Assembly: GCA_964370475.1 (NCBI GenBank) | Contig: CAYJJI010000012.1 | Location: 1-30,647, forward strand | From: CAYJCL01 sp964370475 | GTDB lineage: Bacteria; Bacillota_I; Bacilli_A; RF39; UBA660 | Length of the DNA: 30,647 nucleotides | Reading direction: 5' to 3' | Shown here: positions 9,252 through 17,605 of the stretch, piece after piece | How the letters are laid out: every line of letters starts with the position of its first letter | Numbering within the stretch: the stretch's first letter is position 1 | Program-made: the position numbers and the translations under genes | The notes under the pieces: generated by a model | What the model was told of the DNA's origin: nothing | Database searches by the model: none | The model's input: the letters and a program-made list of their open reading frames with translations, nothing else

Positions 9252-11057
9252 ATGAAAAAAAGTTATATAATAGCACTTAGTGTTATAGGTTTATTTGTAT
9301 TAGTTACAGGAGTTGCATTTGCTTATTTTTTTGCAACTAATAATGATTCTGATGTAGATGTTACAGGTTCTGCTAAGGAGATTAATGCTGTTGAGTATTT
9401 ACCAGGTAGTTCAATGGATATTCCAGTAAGTGGAATATACCCTGGTTGGATTGGGGTAATGGATTTTACTGTTGGTAAACCTGATGGTGTTACTGCAGGT
9501 GTTGGAACTTATGAAATAGTTTTAGAAACTGATATAGATCCTGCTTATGGAGATTGGATAACTTATGAGTTATATAAATCAACTGATATGGGTAAGAGTA
9601 TTACTAGAGTAGAAGGTACTTTAAGTGATGATGTATTTAATTTATATGTAGATGATTCACTAACACCAAATGGTTATACAATACCAGATGATGCGTTTAT
9701 TGATGGAGTAGCTAATTCAACTACTGGAAATGTATCTGTGGATAAACAAAGTTATGATTTTTCAACATATCAAAATACTAAGTATTATTTAGTAATGAGA
9801 TTTTTAAATGAGAATATTAATCAAAATGCTGCAATTAATAAAGATTTTGAAATAAAAGTAGTTATGAAAGAAACTGTAAGCGATAGTAGTGGAGATGGAT
9901 ATAAAGATCCAGTTATTGCTGGAGGTGATCCAGTAATAACTGATACTGATTCTTCATCTTATAAGATGTTGCCAGTGTTAATAGCAGATGATGGTACTGT
10001 TAGTGTTGCGGATACTTCTAAAGAATGGTATAACTATGAAAATAAGGAGTGGGCGAATGCTGTAATAGTTGATGTTACATCTTCTGAGACTACTCCAGGA
10101 ACAGTATTATCAATGGATAAAATTGAGCAGATGTATGTGTGGATACCAAGATTTCAATATGATCCGGCAAGTATTGAAAGTGCTTCTCATGCAATAGATG
10201 TAACATTTGTTGATAAAAATACTGAAGCGCATCCAGCATTTACATTTGGAACTGACGAACTATCAGGATTTTGGATAGGTAAGTTTGAACAAGGAGAAGA
10301 TAATACAATAAAACCTAATCAAAATTCAATACATTATAAGAATGTATCAACTTTATACGATAATATAAATAGTGCAATGAGTACATATTCATTAAATGCT
10401 ATAACAGATGTTCATATGATAAAAAATACTGAATGGGGAGCTGTAGCTTATTTATCACAATCAAAATATGGAGTATGTAATAGTGATGGAACGTGTAGTG
10501 CAAAAATTGAGAACAATAGTTACTATAAAGGAAATGATAATAGTTTTGATATAATAACTGGATGTGGAGGAGATGATACTGATAATAATGTATCACTTGC
10601 AGGAATCGAAATATGTCCAGCAAGTAATAGATGGGAAACAGAGAATGGAAAAAAAGCTAGCACAACTCACAATATAACAGGAATATATGATATGGCAGGA
10701 GGAAGAGAAGAATATGTTATGGCAAATATGCAAAATAGTAGTGGTGATTTTGTTTCGGGTTGGGCGCAATTCACAGTAGTACCAGATTCAAAGTATTACG
10801 ACAGTTATATTTATAATTCTTCTGCAGATGATTATACAAAAGGATTGCCTGGTGACGCTATTATGGAATTATATAGTACACGTTTTACTGAGACTAATAA
10901 AAATAATGATTGGATTTATTATTTATCAAGATATTATCAGTGGTTGTTACGTGGTGGAGCTGCTCGAATTGGTAATGGAGCTGGAGTTTGGTTTTCGATG
11001 CCTACGTCTGGAGATCAAGGCGAATATACAACTTCAAGAGCTATTTTATTATTTTAA
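9252..11057 (+). CDS. Secreted two-part protein: camelysin/TasA-like N-terminus, FGE/C-type-lectin-like C-terminus
   Basis: 601 residues from ATG 9252, chosen because AGGAGA lies 6 nt upstream; the frame extends 11 codons further upstream without a ribosome site. Residues 1-27 are a Lys-start hydrophobic signal ending VTGVAFAYFFAT, very like the signals of SipW-processed TasA/camelysin proteins, and residues 30-225 look like a beta-rich domain. After a linker, residues 290-601 resemble the fold shared by formylglycine-generating-enzyme domains and C-type-lectin-like surface proteins: YVWIPRF at 295, WIGKFE, then GIYDMAGG (477-484, compare G(V/L)YDMxGN), and a C-terminal RGGxxxxGxGAGVW block (567 on) ending SRAILLF. 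Four Cys lie at the centre. I infer an exposed binding protein. No partner signal peptidase or reverse transcriptase is in the window. The domain calls are by motif only and need a structure search. Confidence 0.6.
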   Translation: MKKSYIIALSVIGLFVLVTGVAFAYFFATNNDSDVDVTGSAKEINAVEYLPGSSMDIPVSGIYPGWIGVMDFTVGKPDGVTAGVGTYEIVLETDIDPAYGDWITYELYKSTDMGKSITRVEGTLSDDVFNLYVDDSLTPNGYTIPDDAFIDGVANSTTGNVSVDKQSYDFSTYQNTKYYLVMRFLNENINQNAAINKDFEIKVVMKETVSDSSGDGYKDPVIAGGDPVITDTDSSSYKMLPVLIADDGTVSVADTSKEWYNYENKEWANAVIVDVTSSETTPGTVLSMDKIEQMYVWIPRFQYDPASIESASHAIDVTFVDKNTEAHPAFTFGTDELSGFWIGKFEQGEDNTIKPNQNSIHYKNVSTLYDNINSAMSTYSLNAITDVHMIKNTEWGAVAYLSQSKYGVCNSDGTCSAKIENNSYYKGNDNSFDIITGCGGDDTDNNVSLAGIEICPASNRWETENGKKASTTHNITGIYDMAGGREEYVMANMQNSSGDFVSGWAQFTVVPDSKYYDSYIYNSSADDYTKGLPGDAIMELYSTRFTETNKNNDWIYYLSRYYQWLLRGGAARIGNGAGVWFSMPTSGDQGEYTTSRAILLF

Positions 11058-11061
11058 TTCC

Positions 11062-11090
11062 TTGACTTTTAATTTAATTTATAATATATT
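11062..11090 (+). promoter_or_regulatory. Putative promoter ahead of a hairpin leader
   Basis: TTGACT (11062-11067), 17-bp spacer, TATATT (11085-11090). It lies upstream of the terminator at 11133-11164, so its transcript would meet that terminator after about 65 nt. Either a short RNA, an attenuated leader for the P-loop gene, or a chance match. Confidence 0.45.
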
Positions 11091-11132
11091 GAGTGTATGT
11101 TGCTTAATTACTTGATGATTTTCTTTGAAATT

Positions 11133-11164
11133 AAAGCTTAACTTTTAGGAGTTGAGCTTTTTTT
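11133..11164 (+). terminator. Intrinsic terminator between the lectin-like and P-loop genes
   Basis: Eleven-bp stem AAAGCTTAACT (11133-11143) / AGTTGAGCTTT (11150-11160) with one G-U pair, six-base loop, then a run of T to 11164. It lies 75 nt after the upstream stop and 19 nt before the next start. Confidence 0.88.
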
Positions 11165-11183
11165 ATATGTAGAAGGAGGAATT

Positions 11184-11693
11184 ATGAAAATAATGATTTT
11201 AGGTCATCCTGGATGTGGTAAGTCAACAGTTGCTAATAAATATAAAGAAATGTTTGATATTCCTGTAATTCATTTAGATGTACTTAGTTTTGACTCTGGA
11301 TGGGTTAAGAGAAATAAAGATGTAGTTAAAAATGAACTAAGAGAGTTTATGAAAAATGATTCTTGGATTATTGATGGTAATTATAAAAGATTATTATATG
11401 ATGAAAGAATGAATGATGCTGATTATATTATATATTTAAATTATCCAAGAATTGTTAGTGGTTATAGAGTATTTAAAAGATATTTTGAGAATAAAAATAA
11501 GTCGAGAGATAGTGTGGCAGAAGGATTTAATGAGAAATTTGATGCTAAGTTTTTGAAATATGCTTTATGGGGAAGTAGAAATAAAAGTAATTTAGCTCCG
11601 ATAAAGAAAGCAAGAAAGATGTATGGAGCTAAATTTTTTGAGGTTAGAACTAATAAAGAATTAAGAAGAACGATAGAAAAGACAACTTTATAA
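11184..11693 (+). CDS. Small P-loop kinase, adenylate-kinase/FlaR-like
   Basis: 169 residues starting with the Walker A motif GHPGCGKS (7-14), followed by HLD at 31-33, WIIDGNYKR in the middle (a pattern of the 'DNA topology modulation protein FlaR' and related adenylate-kinase-like proteins) and a later DYIIYLNYPR strand. The family name is historical; members are probably small-molecule or nucleotide kinases of unknown substrate. Start ATG 11184 follows GAAGGAGGA (11171-11179). The gene is isolated by terminators on both sides. No metabolic context helps to fix the substrate, so only the fold-level call is firm. Confidence 0.75.
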   Translation: MKIMILGHPGCGKSTVANKYKEMFDIPVIHLDVLSFDSGWVKRNKDVVKNELREFMKNDSWIIDGNYKRLLYDERMNDADYIIYLNYPRIVSGYRVFKRYFENKNKSRDSVAEGFNEKFDAKFLKYALWGSRNKSNLAPIKKARKMYGAKFFEVRTNKELRRTIEKTTL

Positions 11694-11707
11694 TTTGTCT
11701 TTTTTTT
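11677..11707 (+). terminator. Intrinsic terminator of the P-loop kinase gene
   Basis: Stem AAAAGACAA (11677-11685) / TTGTCTTTT (11695-11703) and a long T run. The TAA stop (11691-11693) is in the loop. Confidence 0.82.
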
Positions 11708-11716
11708 AGGAATATA

Positions 11717-11725
11717 TGTTATAAT
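11717..11725 (+). promoter_or_regulatory. Extended -10 promoter of the cca-dnaD-nth operon
   Basis: TGTTATAAT: a perfect TGn plus TATAAT (11720-11725), without a recognisable -35 because the preceding terminator occupies that place. The predicted start near 11732 falls inside the Shine-Dalgarno AGGGATG (11731-11737). Confidence 0.7.
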
Positions 11726-11739
11726 TAGTTAGGGATGTT

Positions 11740-12822
11740 ATGAATAAAAGAATTGTTAAAATATTAAATGAAATTGAAAATTTTGGATATGAAGCTTATG
11801 TTGTGGGTGGTTATGTTAGGGATTTTTTAATGAAGAGAAATACCTTAGATGTAGATATATGCACTAATGCTACACCACAAATATTAATTGAAATATTTAG
11901 AGAGTATAGTAATAAAAAGATTAAGGATAATAGTTTAATAATTTATTATGATGATTATGATTTTGAAATTACTACTTATAGATTAGAAAGTAATTATGTT
12001 AATAGAAGACCTACTAATATCTTTTATACTTCTAGTTTAATAGAAGATTTAAAGAGAAGAGATTTTACTATTAATACTATATGTATGAATAAAGATGGAG
12101 TAGTTATTGATTTATTAGATGGTGAACTTGATTTAGCTAATAATACTTTAAAATGTGTAGGAGATTGTTTAGAAAAGATAAAAGAAGATCCTTTAAGAAT
12201 TTTAAGGGCTATAAGATTTAGTGTTACTCATGGATTTATGATTAGTGATGAGTTAAAAAAGTTAATTAAAGATAATAATTATTTAGTAAGTTCTTTATCT
12301 GGTGAAAGAATTAAAAGAGAGATTAGTAAGATTTTAATAAGTGATAGAGTTATTGATGGGTTTAAGTTATTAAGAGAGTTAGATTTATATAATATTATTG
12401 ATATTAAGTATGATACTTTAATTCCTTGTAATGATTTATATGCCATGTATGCTCAATTAAAAATTAGTAATAAGATACCTTTTACTAAGCAAGAGTTAAG
12501 TATTATAAATGATGTTAAAAATGTTATAAAGTATGGTAGAATAGATTTTAAATCTTTATTTGATTATGGTTTGTATATTAATACTGTTGCAGCTTTAGTA
12601 CTTGGAGTATCTAATAAAGAAGTTAATGAGTTATATAAGAATTTACCAATTAAGAATGTTAAAGATATTAATATAAGTATTTCGGAAATATGTAGTATTT
12701 TAGAGATAGTGCCATGTAAAAAAATAAAAGAGATTCAGTTAATATTAGTTAGTAAAATACTAAGTGGTGAATTAAACAATGAGTATTATGAAATAAAAAG
12801 TTTTATAGGAGGAATGAAATGA
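11740..12822 (+). CDS. cca: CCA-adding tRNA nucleotidyltransferase (class II)
   Basis: 360 residues, slightly shorter than the B. subtilis enzyme (397). The N-terminal catalytic head shows VVGGYVRD (21-28), the metal-binding pair Asp37 and Asp39 in LDVDICT, the RRDFTIN motif near 105-111 and EDPLRILRAIRF of the neck domain; the C-terminal body is less conserved. It builds or repairs the 3' CCA of tRNAs from CTP and ATP. The tRNA-Ala in this window already has CCA encoded, so repair is at least part of its job. The start ATG overlaps the operon's very short leader, and the stop TGA overlaps the next start in an ATGA arrangement, pointing to coupled translation with dnaD. Confidence 0.93.
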   Translation: MNKRIVKILNEIENFGYEAYVVGGYVRDFLMKRNTLDVDICTNATPQILIEIFREYSNKKIKDNSLIIYYDDYDFEITTYRLESNYVNRRPTNIFYTSSLIEDLKRRDFTINTICMNKDGVVIDLLDGELDLANNTLKCVGDCLEKIKEDPLRILRAIRFSVTHGFMISDELKKLIKDNNYLVSSLSGERIKREISKILISDRVIDGFKLLRELDLYNIIDIKYDTLIPCNDLYAMYAQLKISNKIPFTKQELSIINDVKNVIKYGRIDFKSLFDYGLYINTVAALVLGVSNKEVNELYKNLPIKNVKDINISISEICSILEIVPCKKIKEIQLILVSKILSGELNNEYYEIKSFIGGMK

Positions 12823-13451
12823 AGATAGATAAAATACTTAAATGTAATAAGTTTATAATTAATGATTATTTTATTAAGAGTTTTATTTCTACTGAATTAG
12901 GACTTGATGAATTTTTATTGTTAGTTTATTATGATAATAATATTAATGAAGAGTTTAATGTTAATAGAGTTAGTGATATATTGGGAATTAGTGAAGAAAG
13001 AGTTATGATTTCTTTAAATAATTTAATTACTAAGAAATTATTATCAATAAATTGTGTTAAAGATTATTATGGTAAGATGGTAGAAGTTATAGATCTAGAT
13101 GGTATTTATAAAATAATTAAAGATAGTAATGATAGTGAAGTTAAGAGAGAAGAAGTCATTACTATCTTTGGATCTTTTGAAAAAGGATTTGGAAGACCTT
13201 TATCATCTATTGAAGTGGAAATTATTAATAGTTGGATGGATAATGGAATTAAGGAAGAGTTAATCTTAGGAGCTTTGGATGAGGCTTTGTATAATGGTGC
13301 TTCTAATATTAGATATATTGATAAGATATTATTGGAGTGGAAGAAGAAAAATTATAAGAGTGTTGCTGATGTTAAGGGACAAGTTAAAAAGGAAGTTAAA
13401 AATGAACAACCTGATTTATTTGATTATGATTGGACTATAGATTATGATTGA
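12819..13451 (+). CDS. dnaD: DnaD-domain replication initiation protein
   Basis: 210 residues. Residues 1-95 form a winged-helix-type N-terminal domain (VSDILGISEERVMISLNNL looks like its recognition region). Residues 115-180 match the DnaD/DnaB2 domain: FGRPLSSIEVEIINSW, then EELILGALDEAL and YIDKILLEWKKKN. In B. subtilis DnaD takes part in loading the replicative helicase at oriC and at restarting forks, and its gene is followed by nth, as here. It overlaps cca by 4 nt and nth by 8 nt. The C-terminal tail ends in an acidic DLFDYDWTIDYD stretch. No DnaB or DnaI gene is in the window. Confidence 0.88.
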   Translation: MKIDKILKCNKFIINDYFIKSFISTELGLDEFLLLVYYDNNINEEFNVNRVSDILGISEERVMISLNNLITKKLLSINCVKDYYGKMVEVIDLDGIYKIIKDSNDSEVKREEVITIFGSFEKGFGRPLSSIEVEIINSWMDNGIKEELILGALDEALYNGASNIRYIDKILLEWKKKNYKSVADVKGQVKKEVKNEQPDLFDYDWTIDYD

Positions 13452-14055
13452 TTTGTTAAATAATTTAGATTTAATGATAGGTGATCCTGTATGTGAACTT
13501 AATTATAACGAACCTTATGAGTTATTAATAGCTGTTATGTTGAGTGCTCAATCGACTGATAAAAGGGTTAATATGGTTACTGATGAGTTATTTAATAAGT
13601 ATTCTTTATATGATTTAGTAGATATTCCCATAGAAGAGTTAGAGAGTATTATTAAATCTGTTGGTACTTATCATAGGAAGGCTTTATATATTAAAAGTAT
13701 AGCTAAGAGATTGGTAATGGATTTTAATGGGGAAGTGCCTAATGATAGAGAGTATTTAGAATCTTTAGACGGAATTGGAAGAAAGAGTACTAATGTGGTT
13801 TTAGCGGAGATTTTTAATATTCCGGCTATTGCTGTTGATACTCATGTAGAAAGAGTCTCTAAGAGGCTAAAAATAGCCAATGAGAGTGATAATGTTAAAG
13901 ATATTGAAGAGAAATTGATGAAATTGTTTCCAAAAGATATATGGTGTAGATTACATTTACAATTAGTGTTATTTGGTAGATATATTTGTACTAGTAAGAA
14001 ACCTAATTGTAGTGAATGTTTATTTAATTGTGAATATAAAAAATCCCAAGTCTAA
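13444..14055 (+). CDS. nth: Endonuclease III (DNA glycosylase/AP lyase)
   Basis: 203 residues, an HhH-GPD enzyme that removes oxidised pyrimidines and cuts AP sites. The helix-hairpin-helix is LDGIGRKSTNVV (108-119), with Lys114 aligning to the Schiff-base lysine and Asp132 (VDTH) to the catalytic aspartate. The C-terminal iron-sulfur cysteines are Cys182, Cys189, Cys192 and Cys196, i.e. spacing 6, 2 and 3; the usual last spacing is 5. The last cysteine is 7 residues from the end. Its ATG lies 8 nt inside dnaD. Its stop overlaps the stop of the convergent PBP gene inside a shared hairpin. In B. subtilis ypoC follows nth; here it is missing. Confidence 0.94.
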   Translation: MIDLLNNLDLMIGDPVCELNYNEPYELLIAVMLSAQSTDKRVNMVTDELFNKYSLYDLVDIPIEELESIIKSVGTYHRKALYIKSIAKRLVMDFNGEVPNDREYLESLDGIGRKSTNVVLAEIFNIPAIAVDTHVERVSKRLKIANESDNVKDIEEKLMKLFPKDIWCRLHLQLVLFGRYICTSKKPNCSECLFNCEYKKSQV

Positions 14056-14069
14056 GGACTTGGGATTTT
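14038..14069. terminator. Bidirectional terminator between nth and the PBP gene
   Basis: Thirteen-bp perfect stem AAAATCCCAAGTC (14040-14052) / GACTTGGGATTTT (14057-14069) with loop TAAG. It serves nth on the plus strand (short T run) and the PBP gene on the minus strand (strong T run opposite A 14038-14043). Both stop codons lie in it and overlap by 3 nt or so. Confidence 0.92.
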
Positions 14070-16913
14070 GCATGTTGAATCATCGTTACAACCACTATCA
14101 CATATGTTTATAGTTTGATTTACAGTATATGTTAAATTGTTATAAACTATTGTGTAATCGATTTTATATATTCCAGGAATAGTTTTATCTATTTCTGTTA
14201 ATGTATTTTCGTTTGATTTTATTACATAGTTGATTGTTGATGTAGATGTAATATCTACATTATTGTTTTTTACTATAATTTCATTTGTTAAATCGTATAT
14301 TCCTGATGATGAATCAACACAGAAATTATTTCCGTTTTCGAATGAAATAGTTATATTATCTTTAACTGTTGTTGCTACTTTAACTTCAGTTCCTGTACTT
14401 GGAGCATTAAAGATTGTATAGTTACTGATTACAGTATATGAACAGTCGTTAGTTAAGCAAGTTGTAGAAAAGCTATTACTTGCTGTTTCTCCGACTTTAA
14501 CTAGACCGTTTTCACTATTTGTATAGATTTCGTATTTTACTGTACCTATATTTTTTTGGTTATAAGCTATTCTTTCATCATAGTAGTCATCGCTCCATCG
14601 ATCATAATAAGTATTATAATGATCTAGTAAACCTATTGAGTCGATACTATCTGGAGTAACTATAGGTGTCCAGTTTAGTGATACGGTATTACCAACTACG
14701 TTGGCATTTAAATCTGTAACATTATTGATGTTGTCATATCTAGTGGATACTTGATCTGGTTCTTTACCTTTAACAAATACTTCTTCTAGAATCATGTCTG
14801 ATGGAGTGTTGGCGCTTGGTAGTTGAGGAGGGAAGGTTTCTTTTTCCACTTCTACTTTTACTACTCCTGATGGAACATCAAATTTTGAGTTTTTTTCTAA
14901 AACTCTATTTGCTACACCAGCTGATATTTTACTTCTTTGAGTATTAGCATCTAGTGCATATGTGAAATATTCTTTATTTAATTTTTCATATCCATACCAA
15001 ATTGAAATTGAATAATCTGGAGAGTAAACGTTTACCCAGTTATCTCTTGATGAACTACTAGCTTGATATGGTGTTAATCCTGCAGCAATAAGGGCGTCAT
15101 AATCATATGTACTTGTTCCTGATTTTGATGCTACGTTTGTTCCTGATACACTTATGCTTCCTGCAACTCCGTTTGCAGTTGCGCTCATAAGTATTGAATT
15201 TATCATGTAAGCAGTTTCTTCACTCATTACTCTTTCTGATACCGGTTTATGTTCGTATACATCTTCTGTATCTAAAAATGTTATCTTTGTGAATGAATAT
15301 GGTTCTGTGTATATACCACCGCTACCAAATGCTCCATATGCTGCTGCTAATTCTAGAGGTGATACTCCTTCGAATGCTCCAACTGCAGCTGATTCGTATA
15401 GAGTTGATCCATAATCTATTCCCAATGAGTGAGCGAAGTCACTTATTTTATCTGGATTTACTGCTTGAAAAGCTTGTAATGCTGGGATATTTCTTGATGT
15501 TTTTAATGCTTCTCGCATAGTCATTAAGCCTCTGTAGTCGCCACTACTATTTTTTATTGATGAACCATTTGAATATGAATATACTTCATCGAAGAATAGG
15601 GAATAAGTAGATCCATTGTTATATTCTAGATATGGAGCGTAGTCAAATATTGGCTTAGCACTTGATCCTGGGTGTGTATTTAAGTTTGTTGCTAAGTTAT
15701 TTTGTAATTCTCCACTTTGATTTCTTCTACCTAGTATTCCTGCTAAGGAACCATCATTGATATCAGTTATTGCAATTGCTGTTTGAACTACATCATCTTT
15801 AAATGTGTAGAATTCTTCATTATCAAGAGCAAGTAATACGTCTTGAACTTCTGGGTCTAAAGTAGTTTCAATAATCATTGGAGTAGTATTAGGATTAGCT
15901 CCTGTTTTATCTATTGCTTCAATTACTACTGTATCAATAAAACTTTGATATTTGTCTGTACCAGTTGATCTTTCTTCTTCTGGTAATATCATACTTTCTA
16001 CGGAAATACTTTTTGCATCTTCGCTTTGTTGTTCAGTTATATATCCATGTCTTACCATTAAATCTAGTACTACATTTCTTCTTGAAGTTGCTAGTTCAAT
16101 ACTATTAAAAGGATTATATGTAGTTGGTAAGTTAAATAAACCTGCTATTAAAGCTGATTCTGATAAGGTTAAATCTTTTACTGATTTTCCAAAATATGTT
16201 TGACTTGCTGATTCAACTCCCCATGAGTTATTTGGTCCAAGCCATGGGTAGTTTACATAAAATTCTATTATTTCTTCTTTTGTAAAATCTTTTTCGATAT
16301 TAAATATTGAAATATAAATATCTGTGAATTTTCTGATAATACCATCAATTCCATCAGCTTCATAAGATGTAAATCTTTGTTTTGCAAGTTGCATTGTTAG
16401 AGTAGAGGCACCACCGGCTGCTCCGTTACCTGTTAATTGTCCGAAACTTGCTACAACAAATCTTCCTAAATCGAACCCATCATGTTGAAAGAATCTTGAA
16501 TCTTCTGTTGCGATAATTGCATCTATTAGTGTTTGTGGTAATTCGTCATAATAAACTAGTTCACGATTTTCTGCTCCTAGTTTTGCAAATTCTTCACCGT
16601 TTTTATCTAATAAAATTGTACTTTGTTGATTATATAATAAGTCTTTGTTAAAATCTGGAGCATTTAATATTATATATAGTACAAAAATAATTCCTAATGT
16701 AATTAAAACGATTGCGAAACCTAAAAGAAAAGATAATATTTTATAACCTGTAAGTTTTTCTTTCTCTTTAGGTGTTTTTTCTTTCTTTTTAATTTTAGGG
16801 ATCTTTTTTATTATTTTGTCTTTTAGTGTTTCTTTTTTTGGAACTTGTTTTTTTACTGTTTTTTTGTTTTGTGTTTTTGTAGTCTTTTTAGCTACTGTTT
16901 TTTTCTTTGCCAT
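14052..16913 (-). CDS. ponA: Class A penicillin-binding protein (PBP1A type)
   Basis: 953 residues. A 55-residue Lys-rich cytoplasmic tail precedes one membrane helix (about 57-84). The GT51 glycosyltransferase domain follows, with catalytic Glu137 in TEDSRFFQHDG and the GGASTLTMQ motif (168-175... region). The transpeptidase domain has Ser417 and Lys420 (PGSSAKP), SRN (473-475) and KSGT (597-600). It polymerises and crosslinks peptidoglycan at the outer face of the membrane, so this organism has a wall and should be a beta-lactam target. Residues from about 700 form a fibronectin/Ig-like extension ending with a cysteine cluster (CDSGCNDDSTC). Start ATG 16911-16913 follows AAAGGAG that lies within the end of recU, 1 nt downstream of its stop. 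The recU-ponA pair is conserved in Firmicutes. Confidence 0.95.
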   Translation of the reverse strand: MAKKKTVAKKTTKTQNKKTVKKQVPKKETLKDKIIKKIPKIKKKEKTPKEKEKLTGYKILSFLLGFAIVLITLGIIFVLYIILNAPDFNKDLLYNQQSTILLDKNGEEFAKLGAENRELVYYDELPQTLIDAIIATEDSRFFQHDGFDLGRFVVASFGQLTGNGAAGGASTLTMQLAKQRFTSYEADGIDGIIRKFTDIYISIFNIEKDFTKEEIIEFYVNYPWLGPNNSWGVESASQTYFGKSVKDLTLSESALIAGLFNLPTTYNPFNSIELATSRRNVVLDLMVRHGYITEQQSEDAKSISVESMILPEEERSTGTDKYQSFIDTVVIEAIDKTGANPNTTPMIIETTLDPEVQDVLLALDNEEFYTFKDDVVQTAIAITDINDGSLAGILGRRNQSGELQNNLATNLNTHPGSSAKPIFDYAPYLEYNNGSTYSLFFDEVYSYSNGSSIKNSSGDYRGLMTMREALKTSRNIPALQAFQAVNPDKISDFAHSLGIDYGSTLYESAAVGAFEGVSPLELAAAYGAFGSGGIYTEPYSFTKITFLDTEDVYEHKPVSERVMSEETAYMINSILMSATANGVAGSISVSGTNVASKSGTSTYDYDALIAAGLTPYQASSSSRDNWVNVYSPDYSISIWYGYEKLNKEYFTYALDANTQRSKISAGVANRVLEKNSKFDVPSGVVKVEVEKETFPPQLPSANTPSDMILEEVFVKGKEPDQVSTRYDNINNVTDLNANVVGNTVSLNWTPIVTPDSIDSIGLLDHYNTYYDRWSDDYYDERIAYNQKNIGTVKYEIYTNSENGLVKVGETASNSFSTTCLTNDCSYTVISNYTIFNAPSTGTEVKVATTVKDNITISFENGNNFCVDSSSGIYDLTNEIIVKNNNVDITSTSTINYVIKSNENTLTEIDKTIPGIYKIDYTIVYNNLTYTVNQTINICDSGCNDDSTCKIPSP

Positions 16914-16914
16914 T

Positions 16915-17475
16915 TTATTCTCCTTTAAAATATATCTTATCTATTGCTTTTAGATAATCTAGTTCTGGATTATATCCTTCTTTTAATATTATACCTTTTT
17001 CCATTAAGTAATTTAGTGGAATTGATTTTCTTTCATTATTTTCAATGAATGAAAGATAATCAATTCCATCAAGATAAAATATTTGATTATTTAATTTTAT
17101 TATTAAGAAGGCAATTCCATTATGTTTAATTATTTTTTTTATATGTTCTTTTTGATGTATATGAATATTAGATAATGGAAAAGAAGTATTACCTAAACAT
17201 TCTTTGGCATCGAAGTCGATATACTTTCCTTTATATATTCCATTATAATCTAGTGTTGATTGTTCTTGGAAGTAAGCTTTATTTATTATTTTTTTGTTAC
17301 TTTGATATGATACATCTACTACTCCAATAGGAGTAGGTCTTTTAAATATTAAAGCTTTATCTATTTCATTGTAATACTTATTTGTATTATTAATCATTGC
17401 TTCTAATTTCATTCCTCTATTACTATGAGAAACTATATTAGTTATCCTCTTGTTTATTTTATTAGGATACTTCAT
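16915..17475 (-). CDS. recU: Holliday junction resolvase RecU
   Basis: 186 residues from the ATG at 17475-17473, which lies 4-5 nt after AGGTGAT (17486-17480); an in-frame GTG three codons upstream falls within that ribosome site and is rejected. RecU marks are NRG near the N-terminus, the KRPTPIGVV segment, and the nuclease core STLDYNGIYKGKYIDFDAKE, where the Asp and Glu-x-Lys-type residues bind metal. It resolves four-way junctions in recombination and chromosome segregation, acting with RecA (also in this window). It is the first gene of a two-gene minus-strand operon with the PBP, the same partnership as in B. subtilis. Confidence 0.9.
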   Translation of the reverse strand: MKYPNKINKRITNIVSHSNRGMKLEAMINNTNKYYNEIDKALIFKRPTPIGVVDVSYQSNKKIINKAYFQEQSTLDYNGIYKGKYIDFDAKECLGNTSFPLSNIHIHQKEHIKKIIKHNGIAFLIIKLNNQIFYLDGIDYLSFIENNERKSIPLNYLMEKGIILKEGYNPELDYLKAIDKIYFKGE

Positions 17476-17491
17476 AAATATCACCTATTTA

Positions 17492-17520
17492 ATTATACTA
17501 TATATTGATAAAAAAATCTA
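17492..17520 (-). promoter_or_regulatory. Promoter of recU-ponA
   Basis: Read on the minus strand: weak -35 TAGATT (17520-17515), 17-bp spacer, perfect TATAAT (17497-17492). The predicted start lies at the Shine-Dalgarno of recU. Confidence 0.55.
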
Positions 17521-17556
17521 TTAATATATAGTTTTGGTGGTTGGTTGACAGATGCA

Positions 17557-17585
17557 TTGATTTGTTAATTTTATTATATTATAAT
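17557..17585 (+). promoter_or_regulatory. Promoter of the 17606 membrane-protein gene
   Basis: TTGATT (17557-17562), 17-bp spacer, TATAAT (17580-17585). A TTGACA at 17545-17550 just upstream has no -10 at proper spacing. The predicted start near 17592 is the first base of the Shine-Dalgarno AAGGAGG. Confidence 0.6.
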
Positions 17586-17605
17586 AAATTTAAGGAGGAT
17601 TATAT

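Noticed and set aside
10950..11057. Diversity-generating retroelement variable region in the lectin-like gene
   Set aside because: No reverse transcriptase, template repeat or initiation element is found in the window; only the fold is suggestive.
17545..17550. TTGACA as -35 of the 17606 gene
   Set aside because: No -10 lies at 16-19 bp; TTGATT at 17557 fits TATAAT at exactly 17 bp.
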